Source: Rubrivivax sp.
GTDB taxonomy: Bacteria; Pseudomonadota; Gammaproteobacteria; Burkholderiales; Burkholderiaceae_C
Reading direction: 5' to 3'
Assembly: GCA_020848515.1 (NCBI GenBank)
Contig: JADLIA010000058.1
Location: forward strand, 1-55,734
Length of the DNA stretch: 55,734 bases
Below, piece by piece: positions 10,159 through 19,929 of this stretch (within the stretch, counting starts at the first letter, position 1; the number at the start of each line of letters is the position of its first letter). The position numbers and the translations under genes were made by a program. The notes under the pieces were generated by a model. That model did not search any database. It had not been told where the DNA came from and was given only the letters and a program-made list of their open reading frames with translations.

Positions 10159-11420
10159 GTGACTACCACCAGCCCGACGCCAGCGGGCATTTCGGCCGCT
10201 ACGGCGGCAGCTTCATCAGCGAGACGCTGACCTACGCCATCAACGAGCTGAGGGACGCCTACGCCAGGTACCAGCATGACCCGGAATTCCAGCGCGAATT
10301 CCGCCACGAGCTGGCGCACTACGTGGGCCGCCCCTCGCCGATCTACCACGCCGCGCGCACCAGCCGTGAGCTGGGGGGCGCGCAGATCTACCTCAAGCGC
10401 GAAGACCTCAACCACACCGGCGCGCACAAGATCAACAACGTGATCGGCCAGGCCATGCTGGCCAAGCGCATGGGCAAGCCGCGCATCATTGCCGAAACCG
10501 GCGCCGGCCAGCACGGCGTGGCCACGGCCACCATCTGCGCGCGCTATGGGCTGCAGTGCGTGGTCTACATGGGCAGCGAAGACGTCAAGCGCCAGAGCCC
10601 CAACGTCTACCGCATGAAGCTGCTGGGCGCCACCGTGGTGCCGGTGGAAAGCGGCAGCCGCACGCTCAAGGACGCGCTGAACGAGGCCATGCGCGACTGG
10701 GTGGCCAACGTGGACCACACCTTCTACATCATCGGCACCGTCGCCGGCCCCCACCCCTACCCCATGATGGTGCGTGACTTCCAGAGCGTGATCGGCCAGG
10801 AATGCCTGACGCAGATGCCCGAGCTGCTGGCCGAGCAGCACATGGCGGCCCGGCAACCCGACGCCGTGCTCGCCTGCGTGGGCGGCGGCAGCAACGCCAT
10901 GGGCATTTTCCACCCCTACATCCCGTTCGAAAACACGCGCCTGATCGGCGTCGAAGCCGCCGGCCAGGGCCTCGACAGTGGCAAGCACTCGGCCAGCCTG
11001 CAGCGCGGCAGCCCCGGCGTGCTGCACGGCAACCGCACCTATATCCTGCAGGACGACAACGGCCAGATCACCGAGACGCACAGCATCTCGGCCGGCCTGG
11101 ACTACCCCGCCGTCGGCCCCGAGCACGCCTGGCTGAAAGACACCGGCCGCGCCGAATACGTCGGCGCCACCGACGCCGAGGCGCTGGCGGCCTTTCACCA
11201 CCTGTGCCGCACCGAGGGCATCATCCCGGCGCTCGAGTCCAGCCACGCCTTCGCCCACGCCATGAAGCTGGCGCCCACCATGCGACCCGACCAATCCATT
11301 CTGGTGTGCCTGTCGGGCCGGGGCGACAAGGACATCGGGACCGTGGCCGATCTCGACGGCGCCGACTTCTACGACCGCCCCTCCATGCGCGGCCACGTGG
11401 TGAAGGGGGCCAGGGCATGA
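10155..11420 (+). CDS. trpB: Tryptophan synthase beta chain
   Basis: PLP enzyme joining indole and serine to give tryptophan, working as an alpha2-beta2 complex with TrpA. 421 residues, normal. The start [13 protein letters not shown] is typical. The PLP Lys92 is in HTGAHKINN, and GGGSNAMG binds the PLP phosphate. Other family stretches include AETGAGQHG and GRGDKD near the C-terminus. It overlaps trpF and trpA by four bases at each end (ATGA). Confidence 0.97.
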   Translation: MSDYHQPDASGHFGRYGGSFISETLTYAINELRDAYARYQHDPEFQREFRHELAHYVGRPSPIYHAARTSRELGGAQIYLKREDLNHTGAHKINNVIGQAMLAKRMGKPRIIAETGAGQHGVATATICARYGLQCVVYMGSEDVKRQSPNVYRMKLLGATVVPVESGSRTLKDALNEAMRDWVANVDHTFYIIGTVAGPHPYPMMVRDFQSVIGQECLTQMPELLAEQHMAARQPDAVLACVGGGSNAMGIFHPYIPFENTRLIGVEAAGQGLDSGKHSASLQRGSPGVLHGNRTYILQDDNGQITETHSISAGLDYPAVGPEHAWLKDTGRAEYVGATDAEALAAFHHLCRTEGIIPALESSHAFAHAMKLAPTMRPDQSILVCLSGRGDKDIGTVADLDGADFYDRPSMRGHVVKGARA

Positions 11421-12226
11421 GCCGCATCGCCGCCACCTTCGAAGCCCTGCAGGCCCGGGGCCGCAAGGCCCTCATTCCCTACGTCACGGCCGGTTTTCCG
11501 TACGCCGACATCACGCCCGCCGTGATGCACGCCATGGTGGCCGCCGGCGCCGACGTGATCGAGCTGGGGGTGCCGTTTTCCGACCCCAGCGCCGACGGCG
11601 CGGTGATCCAGAAGGCGGGCGAACGTGCCCTGGCGCTGGGCATCGGCCTGGGCCAGGTGCTGGCCATGGTGCGCAGCTTTCGCGCCAAGGACGGCGACAC
11701 CCCGGTGGTGCTGATGGGCTACGCCAACCCGGTCGAACGCTACGACCAGAAGCACGGCGATGGCGCCTTCATCCGCGATGCGGCGGCCGCCGGCGTCGAT
11801 GGCGTGCTGATCGTCGACTACCCGCCCGAGGAATGCCGTGACTTCGCCGCCCGCCTGCGCGCCGCCGGGCTGGACCTGATCTTCCTGCTGGCGCCCACCT
11901 CCACCGAAGCGCGCATGCGCCAGGTGGCCGAAGTCGCCAGCGGCTACGTGTACTACGTCTCGCTCAAGGGCGTCACCGGCTCGGGCGCGCTCGACACCGC
12001 CGAGGTGGGCGCCATGCTGCCGCGCATCCGCCAGCACGTCCACATTCCGGTCGGTGTCGGTTTCGGCATCCGCGACGCCGAGACCGCACGCGCCATCGGT
12101 CAGGTGGCCGACGCGGTGGTGATCGGCAGCCGGCTGATCCAGCAGATCGAAAACCAGCCACACGAGCGCGTGGCCGCCGCCGCGGCCGATTTTCTGCGCC
12201 CGATGCGCGCCGCGCTGGACGCATAA
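11417..12226 (+). CDS. trpA: Tryptophan synthase alpha chain
   Basis: Cleaves indole-3-glycerol phosphate to indole, which is channelled to TrpB. 269 residues. Catalytic Glu49 ([12 protein letters not shown]) and Asp60 (SADG) fall at exactly the numbers of the Salmonella enzyme. ATG 11417 overlaps the trpB stop. accD follows after 27 bases, so truA–trpF–trpB–trpA–accD may be one transcript. Confidence 0.97.
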   Translation: MSRIAATFEALQARGRKALIPYVTAGFPYADITPAVMHAMVAAGADVIELGVPFSDPSADGAVIQKAGERALALGIGLGQVLAMVRSFRAKDGDTPVVLMGYANPVERYDQKHGDGAFIRDAAAAGVDGVLIVDYPPEECRDFAARLRAAGLDLIFLLAPTSTEARMRQVAEVASGYVYYVSLKGVTGSGALDTAEVGAMLPRIRQHVHIPVGVGFGIRDAETARAIGQVADAVVIGSRLIQQIENQPHERVAAAAADFLRPMRAALDA

Positions 12227-12253
12227 TCGGCGCCACTCAAGAAGGAAAGCGCC

Positions 12254-13126
12254 ATGAGCTGGCTCGAAAAACTCCTCCCGCCCAAGATCCAGAAAAGCGA
12301 CGCCGCCGAGCGGCGCCAGATGCCCGAGGGGCTGTGGATCAAGTGCCCGGACTGCGACACCGTCCTCTACAAGACCGACCTGGAGCAGAACCAGAACGTC
12401 TGCCCGCACTGCGGCCACCACCACCGCATCGGCGCGCGCGAGCGCCTGAACGCCTTCCTCGACGGCGAGGGTCGCTACGAGATCGGGCAGGAGGTGGTGC
12501 CGGTCGACGCCCTGAAGTTCAAGGACAGCCGCAAGTACCCCGAGCGCCTGAAGGAGGCGCTGGAAAACACCGGCGAAACCGACGCCCTGGTCGTCATGGG
12601 CGGCGCCGTCAGGAGCATCAGCGTGGTGGCGGCGGCGTTCGAGTTCGACTTCATGGGCGGCTCCATGGGCAGCGTGGTGGGCGAACGCTTCGTGCGCGGC
12701 GTGCAGACCGCGATCGAGCAGAAAGTGCCCTTCATCTGCTTTACCGCCACCGGCGGCGCGCGCATGCAGGAGGGCCTGTTCAGCCTGATGCAGATGGCCA
12801 AGACCAACGCCGCCCTCACCCAGCTGGCCAAGAAGGGCCTGCCCTACATCAGCGTGCTCACCGACCCGACCATGGGCGGCGTGTCGGCCGGCTTCGCCTT
12901 CGTCGGCGACGTGGTGATCGCCGAGCCCAAGGCGCTGATCGGCTTTGCCGGCCCGCGCGTGATCGAAAACACCGTGCGCGTGACCCTGCCCGAAGGCTTT
13001 CAGCGTGCCGAATTCCTGCAGCAGAAAGGCGCGGTCGATTTCATCTGCGACCGGCGCGAACTGCGCCAGAAGGTGGCCTCCATCCTGGCGATGCTGCAGC
13101 GCCAGCCGGCCGACGCCGTCGAGTAA
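12254..13126 (+). CDS. accD: Acetyl-CoA carboxylase carboxyltransferase subunit beta
   Basis: Transfers the carboxyl group from biotin to acetyl-CoA, with AccA, in fatty-acid synthesis. 290 residues. An N-terminal four-Cys zinc ribbon is seen (Cys31/Cys34 in CPDC, Cys50/Cys53 in CPHC). The crotonase-fold core has [22 protein letters not shown] and [14 protein letters not shown] ribosome binding site AAGGAAAG precedes the ATG. The trpFBA–accD order is usual in beta- and gammaproteobacteria. Confidence 0.97.
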   Translation: MSWLEKLLPPKIQKSDAAERRQMPEGLWIKCPDCDTVLYKTDLEQNQNVCPHCGHHHRIGARERLNAFLDGEGRYEIGQEVVPVDALKFKDSRKYPERLKEALENTGETDALVVMGGAVRSISVVAAAFEFDFMGGSMGSVVGERFVRGVQTAIEQKVPFICFTATGGARMQEGLFSLMQMAKTNAALTQLAKKGLPYISVLTDPTMGGVSAGFAFVGDVVIAEPKALIGFAGPRVIENTVRVTLPEGFQRAEFLQQKGAVDFICDRRELRQKVASILAMLQRQPADAVE

Positions 13127-13182
13127 AAAAACAGGCTGCAGCGCCCATGGGTGCAGCGCCGAAAGCTATCACATTGATAGCA
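13127..13182 (-). repeat. Dispersed palindromic element, copy 5
   Basis: On the minus strand: GCTATCAATGTGATAGCT, then TTCGGCGCTG, a GGGCGCTGCAG arm and a run of seven T residues. It directly abuts the accD stop. With its T run it could serve as the minus-strand terminator for the yggT gene read from the other side. The rest of 13183–13295 shows nothing recognisable. Confidence 0.7.
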
Positions 13183-13295
13183 ATTCGGGGTGGTGGCAGA
13201 ACCGGCCAGCGGGCCGCAGGGCCGAGCGGGCAGCGCCTCATGCGAGCTCGCGTTCAAAATGACCCTTGGGTCATGCATGTGAACGCGCAGCCGCA

Positions 13296-13865
13296 TCAGC
13301 CAGCCAGCGCCGGCACCCCCGGACCCAGCAGGCCCGACTGCAACGAGCTGAGCACGATGCCCAGCACCTGCAGCAGCACGATCAGCAGCAGCGGCGACAG
13401 ATCCACCCCGCCGACCAGCCGGATGCGGCGGCGGATCGGCGCCAGCAGCGGCGCGCACAGGCGCTCGAACACGTCGTGCGCCCGGCTGCGCTGGCCGGTC
13501 CACGACAGCACGGCCGCGATGATCACCAGCGCCGTCGACACCGACACCGCCAGCCGGGCCGTGCCCAGCAGCGCCAGCACCGGCAGCAGACCCCAGCGCG
13601 GCAGCTCCAGCAGCGCCATCAGCAGCGCGTACTGCACCAGCTTGAGCAGCCAGGCAGCCAGCAGACTGGCCACGTCCAGCCCGCCGGCGGGCGGCACCAC
13701 GCGCTGCAGCGGCTGCACCAGCCAGTCCGACAGCGCCAGCACGAACTGGCCCACCGGGTTGTCGAAGCTCATGCGCCGCCAGCGCATGTAAAGCCGCAGC
13801 AGGCAGGCGCCCCCGACCAGGGTGACGCCGATTTCGAGCAGAAAGGAAAAGATCGTGTAGAGCAT
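13296..13865 (-). CDS. YggT family membrane protein
   Basis: A 189-residue integral membrane protein with two tandem YGGT domains, each made of hydrophobic helices. The first contains RWRRMSFDNPVGQFVLALSDWLVQPL and the second APIRRRIRLVGGVDLSPLL, the paired Pro-rich amphipathic motif of the family. Some YggT proteins have been linked to osmotic stress or envelope biogenesis; the function here is unknown. The start is ATG at 13865; the frame is open far upstream but without family character. Confidence 0.85.
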   Translation of the reverse strand: MLYTIFSFLLEIGVTLVGGACLLRLYMRWRRMSFDNPVGQFVLALSDWLVQPLQRVVPPAGGLDVASLLAAWLLKLVQYALLMALLELPRWGLLPVLALLGTARLAVSVSTALVIIAAVLSWTGQRSRAHDVFERLCAPLLAPIRRRIRLVGGVDLSPLLLIVLLQVLGIVLSSLQSGLLGPGVPALAG

Positions 13866-13988
13866 GCGGGGCGACGGCCACGGGATCGGCACGGCCTGGC
13901 GTCCAGGCCCATCGCACGCCGATCCCCGCGTGCGATGATAGCGGCCGCCGTCCGCCCGCCCCGCGGCGCCGGTCGACCACCCTGCCCC

Positions 13989-14633
13989 ATGGCCGACGCT
14001 CCGCTCACCCTCACCAGCCTGCCGCTGTTTCCGCTCGACACCGTGCTGTTTCCGGGCGGCTGGCTGCCGCTGCGGGTGTTCGAGGTGCGCTACCTGGACA
14101 TGATCGGGCGCTGCCAGCGCGCCGGCGCGCCGTTCGGCGTGGTGGCGCTGGCGCAGGGTCAGGAAGTGCGCACCCCGGGCGCACCGCAGGAGCGGCTGCA
14201 GCCGGTCGGCACGCTGGCGCATGTGCGCACGCTGACGCAACCGCAGCCGGGGCTGATGCTGATCGAATGCCAGGGCGAACAGCGCTTTCGCATCGACCAG
14301 CCGCACCAGCTGCGCCATGGCCTGTGGGTGGCCGACGTCAGCCTGCTGCCGCCCGACCCGGTGGTGACCATTCCGGACGACCTGCAGGCCGCCGCCCGCA
14401 CCCTGCGCCGCGCGCACGACACCCTGCGCCAGCAACCCCAGGGCCTGCGGCTGCCCGGCGGCGACGCGCTGGACTACGACGACTGCGGCTGGGTGGCCAA
14501 CCGCTGGTGCGAGCTGCTGCCGCTGCCCACCGCCACGCGTCAGCACCTGATGAGCCTGGACAGTCCCCTGCTGCGGCTGGAGCTGGTGGTCGATCTGCTG
14601 AGCCGCACCGGCATCGGCGGCGCGCCCCGCTGA
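13989..14633 (+). CDS. LON substrate-binding domain protein
   Basis: 214 residues. The N-terminal half matches the Lon N-terminal (LAN/PUA-like) domain: LPLFPLDTVLFPGGWLPLRVFEVRYLDMI. No AAA or Ser-Lys protease domain follows, so this is a stand-alone LON-domain protein (peptidase S16-like), common in Burkholderiales, not the Lon protease. It may bind peptides or act as an adaptor; that is inference. It faces away from yggT with about 120 bases between starts. Confidence 0.85.
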   Translation: MADAPLTLTSLPLFPLDTVLFPGGWLPLRVFEVRYLDMIGRCQRAGAPFGVVALAQGQEVRTPGAPQERLQPVGTLAHVRTLTQPQPGLMLIECQGEQRFRIDQPHQLRHGLWVADVSLLPPDPVVTIPDDLQAAARTLRRAHDTLRQQPQGLRLPGGDALDYDDCGWVANRWCELLPLPTATRQHLMSLDSPLLRLELVVDLLSRTGIGGAPR

Positions 14634-14643
14634 GGCTTCCGGA

Positions 14644-14701
14644 TACTATTCTTTTTATAGCTTGCGGCGCATGACAGACGGGCGTCAAAGGCCGATTTCA
14701 T
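14644..14701 (+). repeat. Dispersed palindromic element, copy 6
   Basis: TTATAGCTTGCGGCGCATG, then CGGGCGTC and GGCCGATTTC. It lies between the convergent ends of the LON-domain gene and the sugar transferase gene. Confidence 0.65.
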
Positions 14702-15327
14702 CTGGAATCCGGACGCCGCAGCACGGCCCGCAGCGTGTGCCACAGAATGCCCACATCGCCGGTCAGGCTGCGCTGCGCCACGTAGTCCAGGTAGTAGCGC
14801 TGCTTGATCGGCATGACCTGCTCGACGTAGGCACGCTCGGGATCGCTGGCGGCGGCCAGCAGCCGCTCTTCGTCCCGAAATTCGATCGACGCCCGGTCGG
14901 TCAGGCCAGGGCGCACCGACAGGATCAGGCGCCGCGCCTCGTCCGGGTACAGCGCCATGTAGCGCGGCACCTCGGGGCGCGGGCCGACCAGGCTCATGTC
15001 GCCGCGAACCACATCCAGCAACTGCGGCAGCTCATCCAGCTTGGTGCGTCGCAGCCAGCGCCCGGCCCGCGTCACGCGGGCGTCGCCGGCCACGGTGATC
15101 AGGGGCCCGCCGGCCACGGCCTGCACCTGCATGGTGCGGAACTTGTGGATGCGAAACAGCCGCCCGCCGCGCCCCACACGCGCCTGTCGGAACCACGCCG
15201 GCCCGGGCGAGTCGAGCCGCACCCACAGCGCGATGGCGGCCATCAGCGGCAGCGCCAGCAGCAGGGCCGGCAACGCCAGGGCCAGGTCGAACACGCGCTT
15301 GGCGGCGTCGGTGCTCGTGGTGCTCAT
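14698..15327 (-). CDS. Polyprenyl-phosphate sugar-1-phosphate transferase (small, PglC-like size)
   Basis: 209 residues of the bacterial sugar transferase family, which starts lipid-linked glycan synthesis by moving a sugar-1-phosphate from a nucleotide sugar to undecaprenyl phosphate. Visible are the N-terminal KRVFDLALALP and a re-entrant hydrophobic helix (about 15–36). The basic loop IHKFRTM, the catalytic Asp98-Glu99 in KLDELPQ, and GDMSLVGPRPE follow. It lacks the large N-terminal membrane domain of WbaP-type enzymes. It is last in the operon; its ATG overlaps the stop of the preceding gene (ATGA). Confidence 0.93.
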   Translation of the reverse strand: MSTTSTDAAKRVFDLALALPALLLALPLMAAIALWVRLDSPGPAWFRQARVGRGGRLFRIHKFRTMQVQAVAGGPLITVAGDARVTRAGRWLRRTKLDELPQLLDVVRGDMSLVGPRPEVPRYMALYPDEARRLILSVRPGLTDRASIEFRDEERLLAAASDPERAYVEQVMPIKQRYYLDYVAQRSLTGDVGILWHTLRAVLRRPDSR

Positions 15328-16031
15328 GCCGGCTTGCGGTAGACGTGCAGCAGCACGGCGTGGCGCCGCACCCAGGGCGACAGCAACAGATCGGCGCCGT
15401 ACAGCGCGTCGTCGCTCCAGCGCCCCGGCCGACCCAGGCGGGTGGCGGCCGAGAAGCTGCCCAGCAGGCCGAAGCCGTACGCCGCCGCCGCCGGCGGGAA
15501 CTCGTCGCGCGTGAAAAAGCGCCAGCCGTTGCGGCGCGCGCCAAAGCGCGACCACAGCGGCTCCAGCGCGGTGCGCCCGTTGTCCAGCGTCACCAGCAGG
15601 CCGCCCGGGCGCAGGTGCCGGGCCACCAGTTGCTCCAGGGTGGTGTGCACGTCGGCCAGCGAGGAGCGGCCCAGCCGGTGCACGCCGCCCAGCACCGACT
15701 TCATGACGATCAGGTCCCATTGCCCGTGCAGCGCCCGCAGATCGCGCACGCCGTGGGCGATGCGGGCGGCGTCCTGCGGTGCCAGAAGGTCGCGGTGGCG
15801 CGCCTCGATGACCGGCAGGCTGGCCGCGTCCTGGGCCGAGCATTCCACCTGCCGCACCAGGCTCAGCATCAACGGCGCCAGCGCCGAGCGCGGACCGGCG
15901 CCGAGCTCCAGCCCGCACTCGCCCTGCCAGCCGGCGAAGTCGCGCACGAACGCACGCCAGGGCCGCGCCCAGGCGCGCGCGCTCCAGCCAAACCAGGGCC
16001 AGGGCGAAGCAGCCAGGCGGGCCGGCGTCAT
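15324..16031 (-). CDS. Class I SAM-dependent methyltransferase-like protein
   Basis: 235 residues. [13 protein letters not shown] (about 42–54) fits motif I of the SAM-binding fold, [11 protein letters not shown] lies where motif IV would be, and [13 protein letters not shown] resembles the motif VI region. The target is unknown; the operon suggests a sugar, lipid-linked glycan or polymer end. It overlaps its neighbours by four bases on both sides. The methyltransferase fold is fairly secure; the role is inferred. Confidence 0.7.
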   Translation of the reverse strand: MTPARLAASPWPWFGWSARAWARPWRAFVRDFAGWQGECGLELGAGPRSALAPLMLSLVRQVECSAQDAASLPVIEARHRDLLAPQDAARIAHGVRDLRALHGQWDLIVMKSVLGGVHRLGRSSLADVHTTLEQLVARHLRPGGLLVTLDNGRTALEPLWSRFGARRNGWRFFTRDEFPPAAAAYGFGLLGSFSAATRLGRPGRWSDDALYGADLLLSPWVRRHAVLLHVYRKPA

Positions 16032-17188
16032 TGCAGGCAGGCCCTCAGCGCCGCGATCACGCGCCCCTGCTCCGCATCGCTCATGGCGGTGAACAGAGGC
16101 ACGCTGAGCATGCGCTGGTAGGCCGCCTCGGCCACCGGAAAATCCTGCGGCCTGAGCGCATAGCGATCGCGCCAGTAGGGCTGGCGGTGCAGCGGCACGA
16201 AATGCACGCTGGTGCCGATGCCGGCGTCCGCCAGCGCCTGCACCACCTCGTCGCGCGTCACCCGCGCGGTGTCGGCCAGGCGCAGCACGAACAGGTGCCA
16301 GGCGTGCGTGTCGCCGGCCGGCGCCTGGGGCGGCAGCACCAGCGGCAGCCCGGCCAGCTCGCGCAGGTAACGTGCCGCCAGCTGCTGGCGCCGTTGCACG
16401 AAGGCCGGCAGGCGCGCCAGTTGCACGCGCCCGAGCGCGGCGGCGAGGTCGGTCAGGTTGTACTTGAAGCCCGGCGCCACCACCTCGTAATACCAGGCCG
16501 GCGTGCGGCTGGTGAAGCGGTCGAAGGCGTCGCGGCTGATGCCGTGCAGGCGCATCACGCGCATGCGCGCGGCCAGCGCTTCGTCGCGCGTCACCACCAT
16601 GCCGCCCTCGCCGGTGGTCATGGTCTTGTTGGCGTAGAAGCTGAACACCGTTGCCGCGCTAGGCAACTGCCCCACCGGCGTGCCGCCGCAGCTGGCGGGC
16701 AGCGCGTGCGCCGCGTCCTCGACCACCTGCAGGCCGTAGCGACGCGCGATCGCGTGAATGGCCGCCATGTCGCAGGCCAGGCCGCCGTAGTGCACCGGCA
16801 GGATGGCGCGCGTGCGCGGCGTGATGGCGGCCTCGATGGCGGCCGGATCGATGTTCAGGGTGACCGGATCGACGTCCACCAGCACCGCGTCGGCGCCCAG
16901 GTAGCGCGCCACCTCGACGGTGGCGGTGAAGGTCAGCGTGGGGGCGATCACCTCGTCGCCCGGGCCGATGCCGATCGCCTCCAGCGCCAGGTGCAGGCCG
17001 GCGGTGGCGGAATTGACGGCGATCGCCTGCACGCCGCCGCCCAGGAAAGCGGCGAACTCCTGCTCGAAGGCGCGCGTCTCGGGCCCGGTGGTGACCCAGC
17101 CGGAGCGCAGCGCGCGCGCCACGGCGTCGATTTCGGCCTCACCGATGTCGGGGCGGGCAAAGGGAAGAAAGCTTGCGGGAACGCTCAT
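16028..17188 (-). CDS. DegT/DnrJ/EryC1/StrS family sugar aminotransferase
   Basis: 386 residues, PLP-dependent, expected to aminate a nucleotide keto-sugar. PLP Lys188 is in [14 protein letters not shown]. The substrate and cofactor motifs [36 protein letters not shown] and EDAAHALPA are present. The start is set at ATG 17188 ([19 protein letters not shown]); a start ten codons earlier is less typical. No sugar dehydratase, the enzyme that would make the keto substrate, is in this window. The gap of 40 bases to the GT2 gene is the only non-overlapping junction in the operon. Confidence 0.93.
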   Translation of the reverse strand: MSVPASFLPFARPDIGEAEIDAVARALRSGWVTTGPETRAFEQEFAAFLGGGVQAIAVNSATAGLHLALEAIGIGPGDEVIAPTLTFTATVEVARYLGADAVLVDVDPVTLNIDPAAIEAAITPRTRAILPVHYGGLACDMAAIHAIARRYGLQVVEDAAHALPASCGGTPVGQLPSAATVFSFYANKTMTTGEGGMVVTRDEALAARMRVMRLHGISRDAFDRFTSRTPAWYYEVVAPGFKYNLTDLAAALGRVQLARLPAFVQRRQQLAARYLRELAGLPLVLPPQAPAGDTHAWHLFVLRLADTARVTRDEVVQALADAGIGTSVHFVPLHRQPYWRDRYALRPQDFPVAEAAYQRMLSVPLFTAMSDAEQGRVIAALRACLQ

Positions 17189-17228
17189 GAAGCCGCTATT
17201 GTCTGCGCTGCGCGCCACGGCGCCTGTG

Positions 17229-18293
17229 TCAGCGTGTCAGGCGGGTCGCCGCCTGCGGGGCGGCGCGCCGGCGCCACAGGCCCCAGACGCCGCGCCAGCT
17301 GCCCAGGCCATAGCCCAGGTGGTAGGCGGCGATCACCCACGGCAGCCGCCACGCCAGACGCGCCTCGCCGGCCTGGTGCGCCGCCTGCGCGCTGGCCGCC
17401 AGCAGGTAGGCGGCATAGGCCGCGGCCCAGGCCTTCAGACCAAGATCAAACACCGGAGCAAGCAGCGCGCAGAAAGCGCCAGCAGCTACAAAAACCATAG
17501 GAACGAGCTGCCGCACCGAGCCCGCCTGCCGGTGCTTGCGCAGCACGAAGGGGCGCCAGTAGCCGTATTGCATCTGCTGCTCGAAGAGCTGGCGCAGCGA
17601 ATCGCGCGGCCGGTAGCTGGAGTGAATGCGCCGGCTCTGCCAGATGCGACCACCGGCCAGCCGCAGGCGCAGGTTGTGCTCGTCGTCCTGGTTGCGCACC
17701 AGGGTTTCGTCAAAGCCGCCGACGCGCGCCAGGCTCGCGCGTGGCCAGCAGCCCAGGTAGACGGTATCGACCTCGCCTTCGAACGCCGCATCGCGCGAGC
17801 GCGCCCCGCCCACCACCCAGCGGCTCTGAAACGCCGCCGCGATGGCCCGCCCCCAGCCGCCCTGCCCGCGCGCCACCCAGGGGCCGCCCACGTTGTCGGC
17901 ACCGCTGCGCGCCAGCGCGGCGATGCATTCGGCGACATAGTCGGGGGCGAACCGGGTGTGGATGTCCATGCGCACGATCACCTGCCCGCGCGCCTGCGCC
18001 AGGCAGGCGTTCAGACCGCTGGAGACGATGCGCCGCGGGTTGTCCAGCAGGCGCAGCCGGGCATCGGCGGCGGCGCGCTCGGCCAGCCGCGCGCGCGTGC
18101 CGTCGTCGCTGGCGCCGTCGGCCACCAGCAGCTCCATGCGCCAGCCTTCGGGCAGGCGCTGAGCCAGCGCCGAGTCGCAGAAGGCGTCGATGTGGGCCCG
18201 CTCGTTGCGGCACGGCGCCACCACGCTCACCAGCCCGGCTTCGCCCGGCGTCAGCAGCTGCGGCAGCGGCGGCGTGGCCAGATCCTGCGTCAT
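17229..18293 (-). CDS. Glycosyltransferase family 2 with C-terminal membrane segments (ExoA-like)
   Basis: 354 residues. The GT-A domain runs about 20–235: [26 protein letters not shown], the metal-binding MDIHTRF (DxH variant) and [12 protein letters not shown]. Two or three hydrophobic segments follow (about 255–310), as in the succinoglycan ExoA group. Codons for [18 protein letters not shown] (17443–17500) coincide with a copy of the dispersed palindromic element, so part of the first membrane segment appears to be encoded by it. Starts overlapping the stop of the GT4 gene. Confidence 0.9.
   Translation of the reverse strand: MTQDLATPPLPQLLTPGEAGLVSVVAPCRNERAHIDAFCDSALAQRLPEGWRMELLVADGASDDGTRARLAERAAADARLRLLDNPRRIVSSGLNACLAQARGQVIVRMDIHTRFAPDYVAECIAALARSGADNVGGPWVARGQGGWGRAIAAAFQSRWVVGGARSRDAAFEGEVDTVYLGCWPRASLARVGGFDETLVRNQDDEHNLRLRLAGGRIWQSRRIHSSYRPRDSLRQLFEQQMQYGYWRPFVLRKHRQAGSVRQLVPMVFVAAGAFCALLAPVFDLGLKAWAAAYAAYLLAASAQAAHQAGEARLAWRLPWVIAAYHLGYGLGSWRGVWGLWRRRAAPQAATRLTR
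17443..17491 (-). repeat. Dispersed palindromic element, copy 7, inside the GT2 gene
   Basis: On the minus strand TTGTAGCTGCTGGCGCTTT, CTGCGCGCTG, then GTGTTTGAT. The left half is nearly perfect; the right arm has drifted. It is read in frame as V-A-A-G-A. Confidence 0.7.
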
Positions 18294-19348
18294 CGGCCGG
18301 CCTCCTGCAGCAGGCGCCGGCAGGCGGCGTCGATGGCGTCCATCTGCACGCGCCGATCCCCGTCGCGCGCGATGCGTTCGGCGTTGGCCGCGCCCAGCGC
18401 CGCGGCGCGGCCGTCGTCCTGCAGCAGCGCCAGCCAGCGCGCCGCCAGCGCCGCCACGTCGCCGGCCGCCACCAGCGCCTCGGGCGCCAGCCAGTCGCGG
18501 TTGGCCGGCAGGTCGCTGGCGATCACCGCCAGGCCGCAGGCCATGCTCTCCAGCACCGACACCGAGGTGGCGTCGCTCTCGGGCACGCTGATCGACAGCT
18601 TGCAGCGCGCCAGCACCGCGGCCATGCCGGCGTCGTCGAGCCGGCCGTGCAGGCGCACCGCGTCCTGCAGCCCCAGCTGTCCGGTCAGGGCGCGCAGATC
18701 GGCCTCCAGCGGGCCACCGCCCAGCAGGTGCAGGCGCGCTTCCGGGCGCACGGCGCGCACCTGCGCCAGCGCGCGCAGCACGACGTCGATGCGGTAGTTG
18801 GGCTCCCAGTTGCGCGGGCTCACGGCCTCGGCCGCCGGCTTGTCGGCCCAGGGCACGGGTGCGAAGCGGCTGCGCTCCACGCCCCAGTGCACCAGCTGGG
18901 TCGGCACACCCGGCGCCAGCGCCCGCGCCGCAGCCAGCAAGTCGCGCGAGTCGCCCGTCACCAGGCGTGCGCGGCGCAGGCTCCAGGCCGTCAGCCAGCG
19001 CTTGAGCGCGCTCTGTCGCGGCGTGACCAGCAGGTCACTGCCCCAGGCCGTGAGCACCAGCGGTTGCAGGCCGGCGCGCGCCGCCAGGTAGCCGTAGGAG
19101 GTGACGTAGTGCGCATGCACCAGGTCGGGCTGCAACTGGGTCAGCGCGCGCCGCGCCTCGCCCACGCGCCACAGCCAGTCGCTGGCGCGCCGCACCGGGC
19201 GCAACACGATCTGCGACACGCCCTCGATGGGCGCCGGCCGCGCCGTCACCAGCGACACGCGCCAGCCGCGCGCGCGCATCTCACGCGCCCAGCGCTGCAC
19301 GTGCACGCTGCTGGCGTCGCCCAGAAGGCCCAGATGCGGCGCCGTCAC
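18290..19348 (-). CDS. Glycosyltransferase family 4 (GT-B)
   Basis: 352 residues. N-terminal HLGLLGDASSVHVQRWAREM and VHAHYVTSYGYLAA form the acceptor side. The C-terminal half has the donor-binding features of GT4 enzymes: LHLLGGGPLEADL and ISVPESDATSVSVLESMACGLAVIASD, an E-x7-E-like arrangement. Retaining transfer from a nucleotide sugar to a lipid-linked acceptor in the cytoplasm is expected. Overlaps both neighbours by four bases. Confidence 0.9.
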   Translation of the reverse strand: MTAPHLGLLGDASSVHVQRWAREMRARGWRVSLVTARPAPIEGVSQIVLRPVRRASDWLWRVGEARRALTQLQPDLVHAHYVTSYGYLAARAGLQPLVLTAWGSDLLVTPRQSALKRWLTAWSLRRARLVTGDSRDLLAAARALAPGVPTQLVHWGVERSRFAPVPWADKPAAEAVSPRNWEPNYRIDVVLRALAQVRAVRPEARLHLLGGGPLEADLRALTGQLGLQDAVRLHGRLDDAGMAAVLARCKLSISVPESDATSVSVLESMACGLAVIASDLPANRDWLAPEALVAAGDVAALAARWLALLQDDGRAAALGAANAERIARDGDRRVQMDAIDAACRRLLQEAGR

Positions 19349-19929
19349 TGCGCCAGCCCCTGGCGCCAGCGCCGATACGCCGCCAGCAGTTCGGGATGGG
19401 CCGCCAGCCAGCGCTCGTCGGCCGCGCGCGTGTCGCCCACCACCTGCGCCGGACTGCCGGCCAGCACGGCGAAGTCCGGAAACACCCCACGCACCCGGCT
19501 GTGCGCCGCCACCAGCGTGCCGTGGCCGAGCGTGGTGCCGGCCTCGATGGTGCTGTGCGGGCCGATGAAGCAGCGTTCACCGATCACGATCGGCGCGCGC
19601 CGCACCGCCGCCTCCAGCGGCGCGCCCGACAACCCGGCCGCCACCCGCAGCGCGCGGTGCGTGCTGTGGCTGACGATGCTGACGAAGTTGGTCACCTGCG
19701 TGCCGCCACCGATGCGCACGCCGCCACTGGCCTCGATGAAGCAGAAATGGCCGATGAACACGTCGTCGGCCAGCGTCAGCGTCGGCTCGTGCTCGATGCA
19801 CACCGTGGGCGACAGTCGCGTGGCCGGGCGCAGCACGCCGGCACTGGCTTCGCCGAACAGCATGCGGTGAAACAGCAGCCGCCACAGCCGGCGGCGCAGA
19901 CGGTTGAGCGCGGCACGCAGCGCGATCAT
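19345..19929 (-). CDS. Left-handed beta-helix acyltransferase (hexapeptide repeat)
   Basis: 194 residues with hexapeptide-repeat character: IGHFCFIEASGGVRIGGGTQVTNFVSIVSHSTH, then VIGERCFIGPHSTIEAGTTLGHGTLVAAHSRV and the closing LAGSPAQVVGDTR loop. This resembles WbbJ/NodL-type O-acetyltransferases using acetyl-CoA. The conserved His of the HSTHRALR segment is a plausible catalytic base. An N-acyl role on an amino sugar made by the operon's aminotransferase is an alternative. Confidence 0.87.
   Translation of the reverse strand: MIALRAALNRLRRRLWRLLFHRMLFGEASAGVLRPATRLSPTVCIEHEPTLTLADDVFIGHFCFIEASGGVRIGGGTQVTNFVSIVSHSTHRALRVAAGLSGAPLEAAVRRAPIVIGERCFIGPHSTIEAGTTLGHGTLVAAHSRVRGVFPDFAVLAGSPAQVVGDTRAADERWLAAHPELLAAYRRWRQGLAQ

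Noticed and set aside
12218-12240. CATAAT at the end of trpA as an accD promoter
   Set aside because: No -35, and it lies across the trpA stop codon; read-through from trp is the simpler explanation.
13266-13988. Upstream part of the frame containing the LON-domain protein
   Set aside because: Gln/His/Arg-rich antisense of yggT; the real start is ATG 13989.
16920-18797. Long plus-strand frame across the aminotransferase and GT2 genes
   Set aside because: It covers two recognisable minus-strand genes and reads as Arg/Ala/Ser-rich low-complexity sequence.
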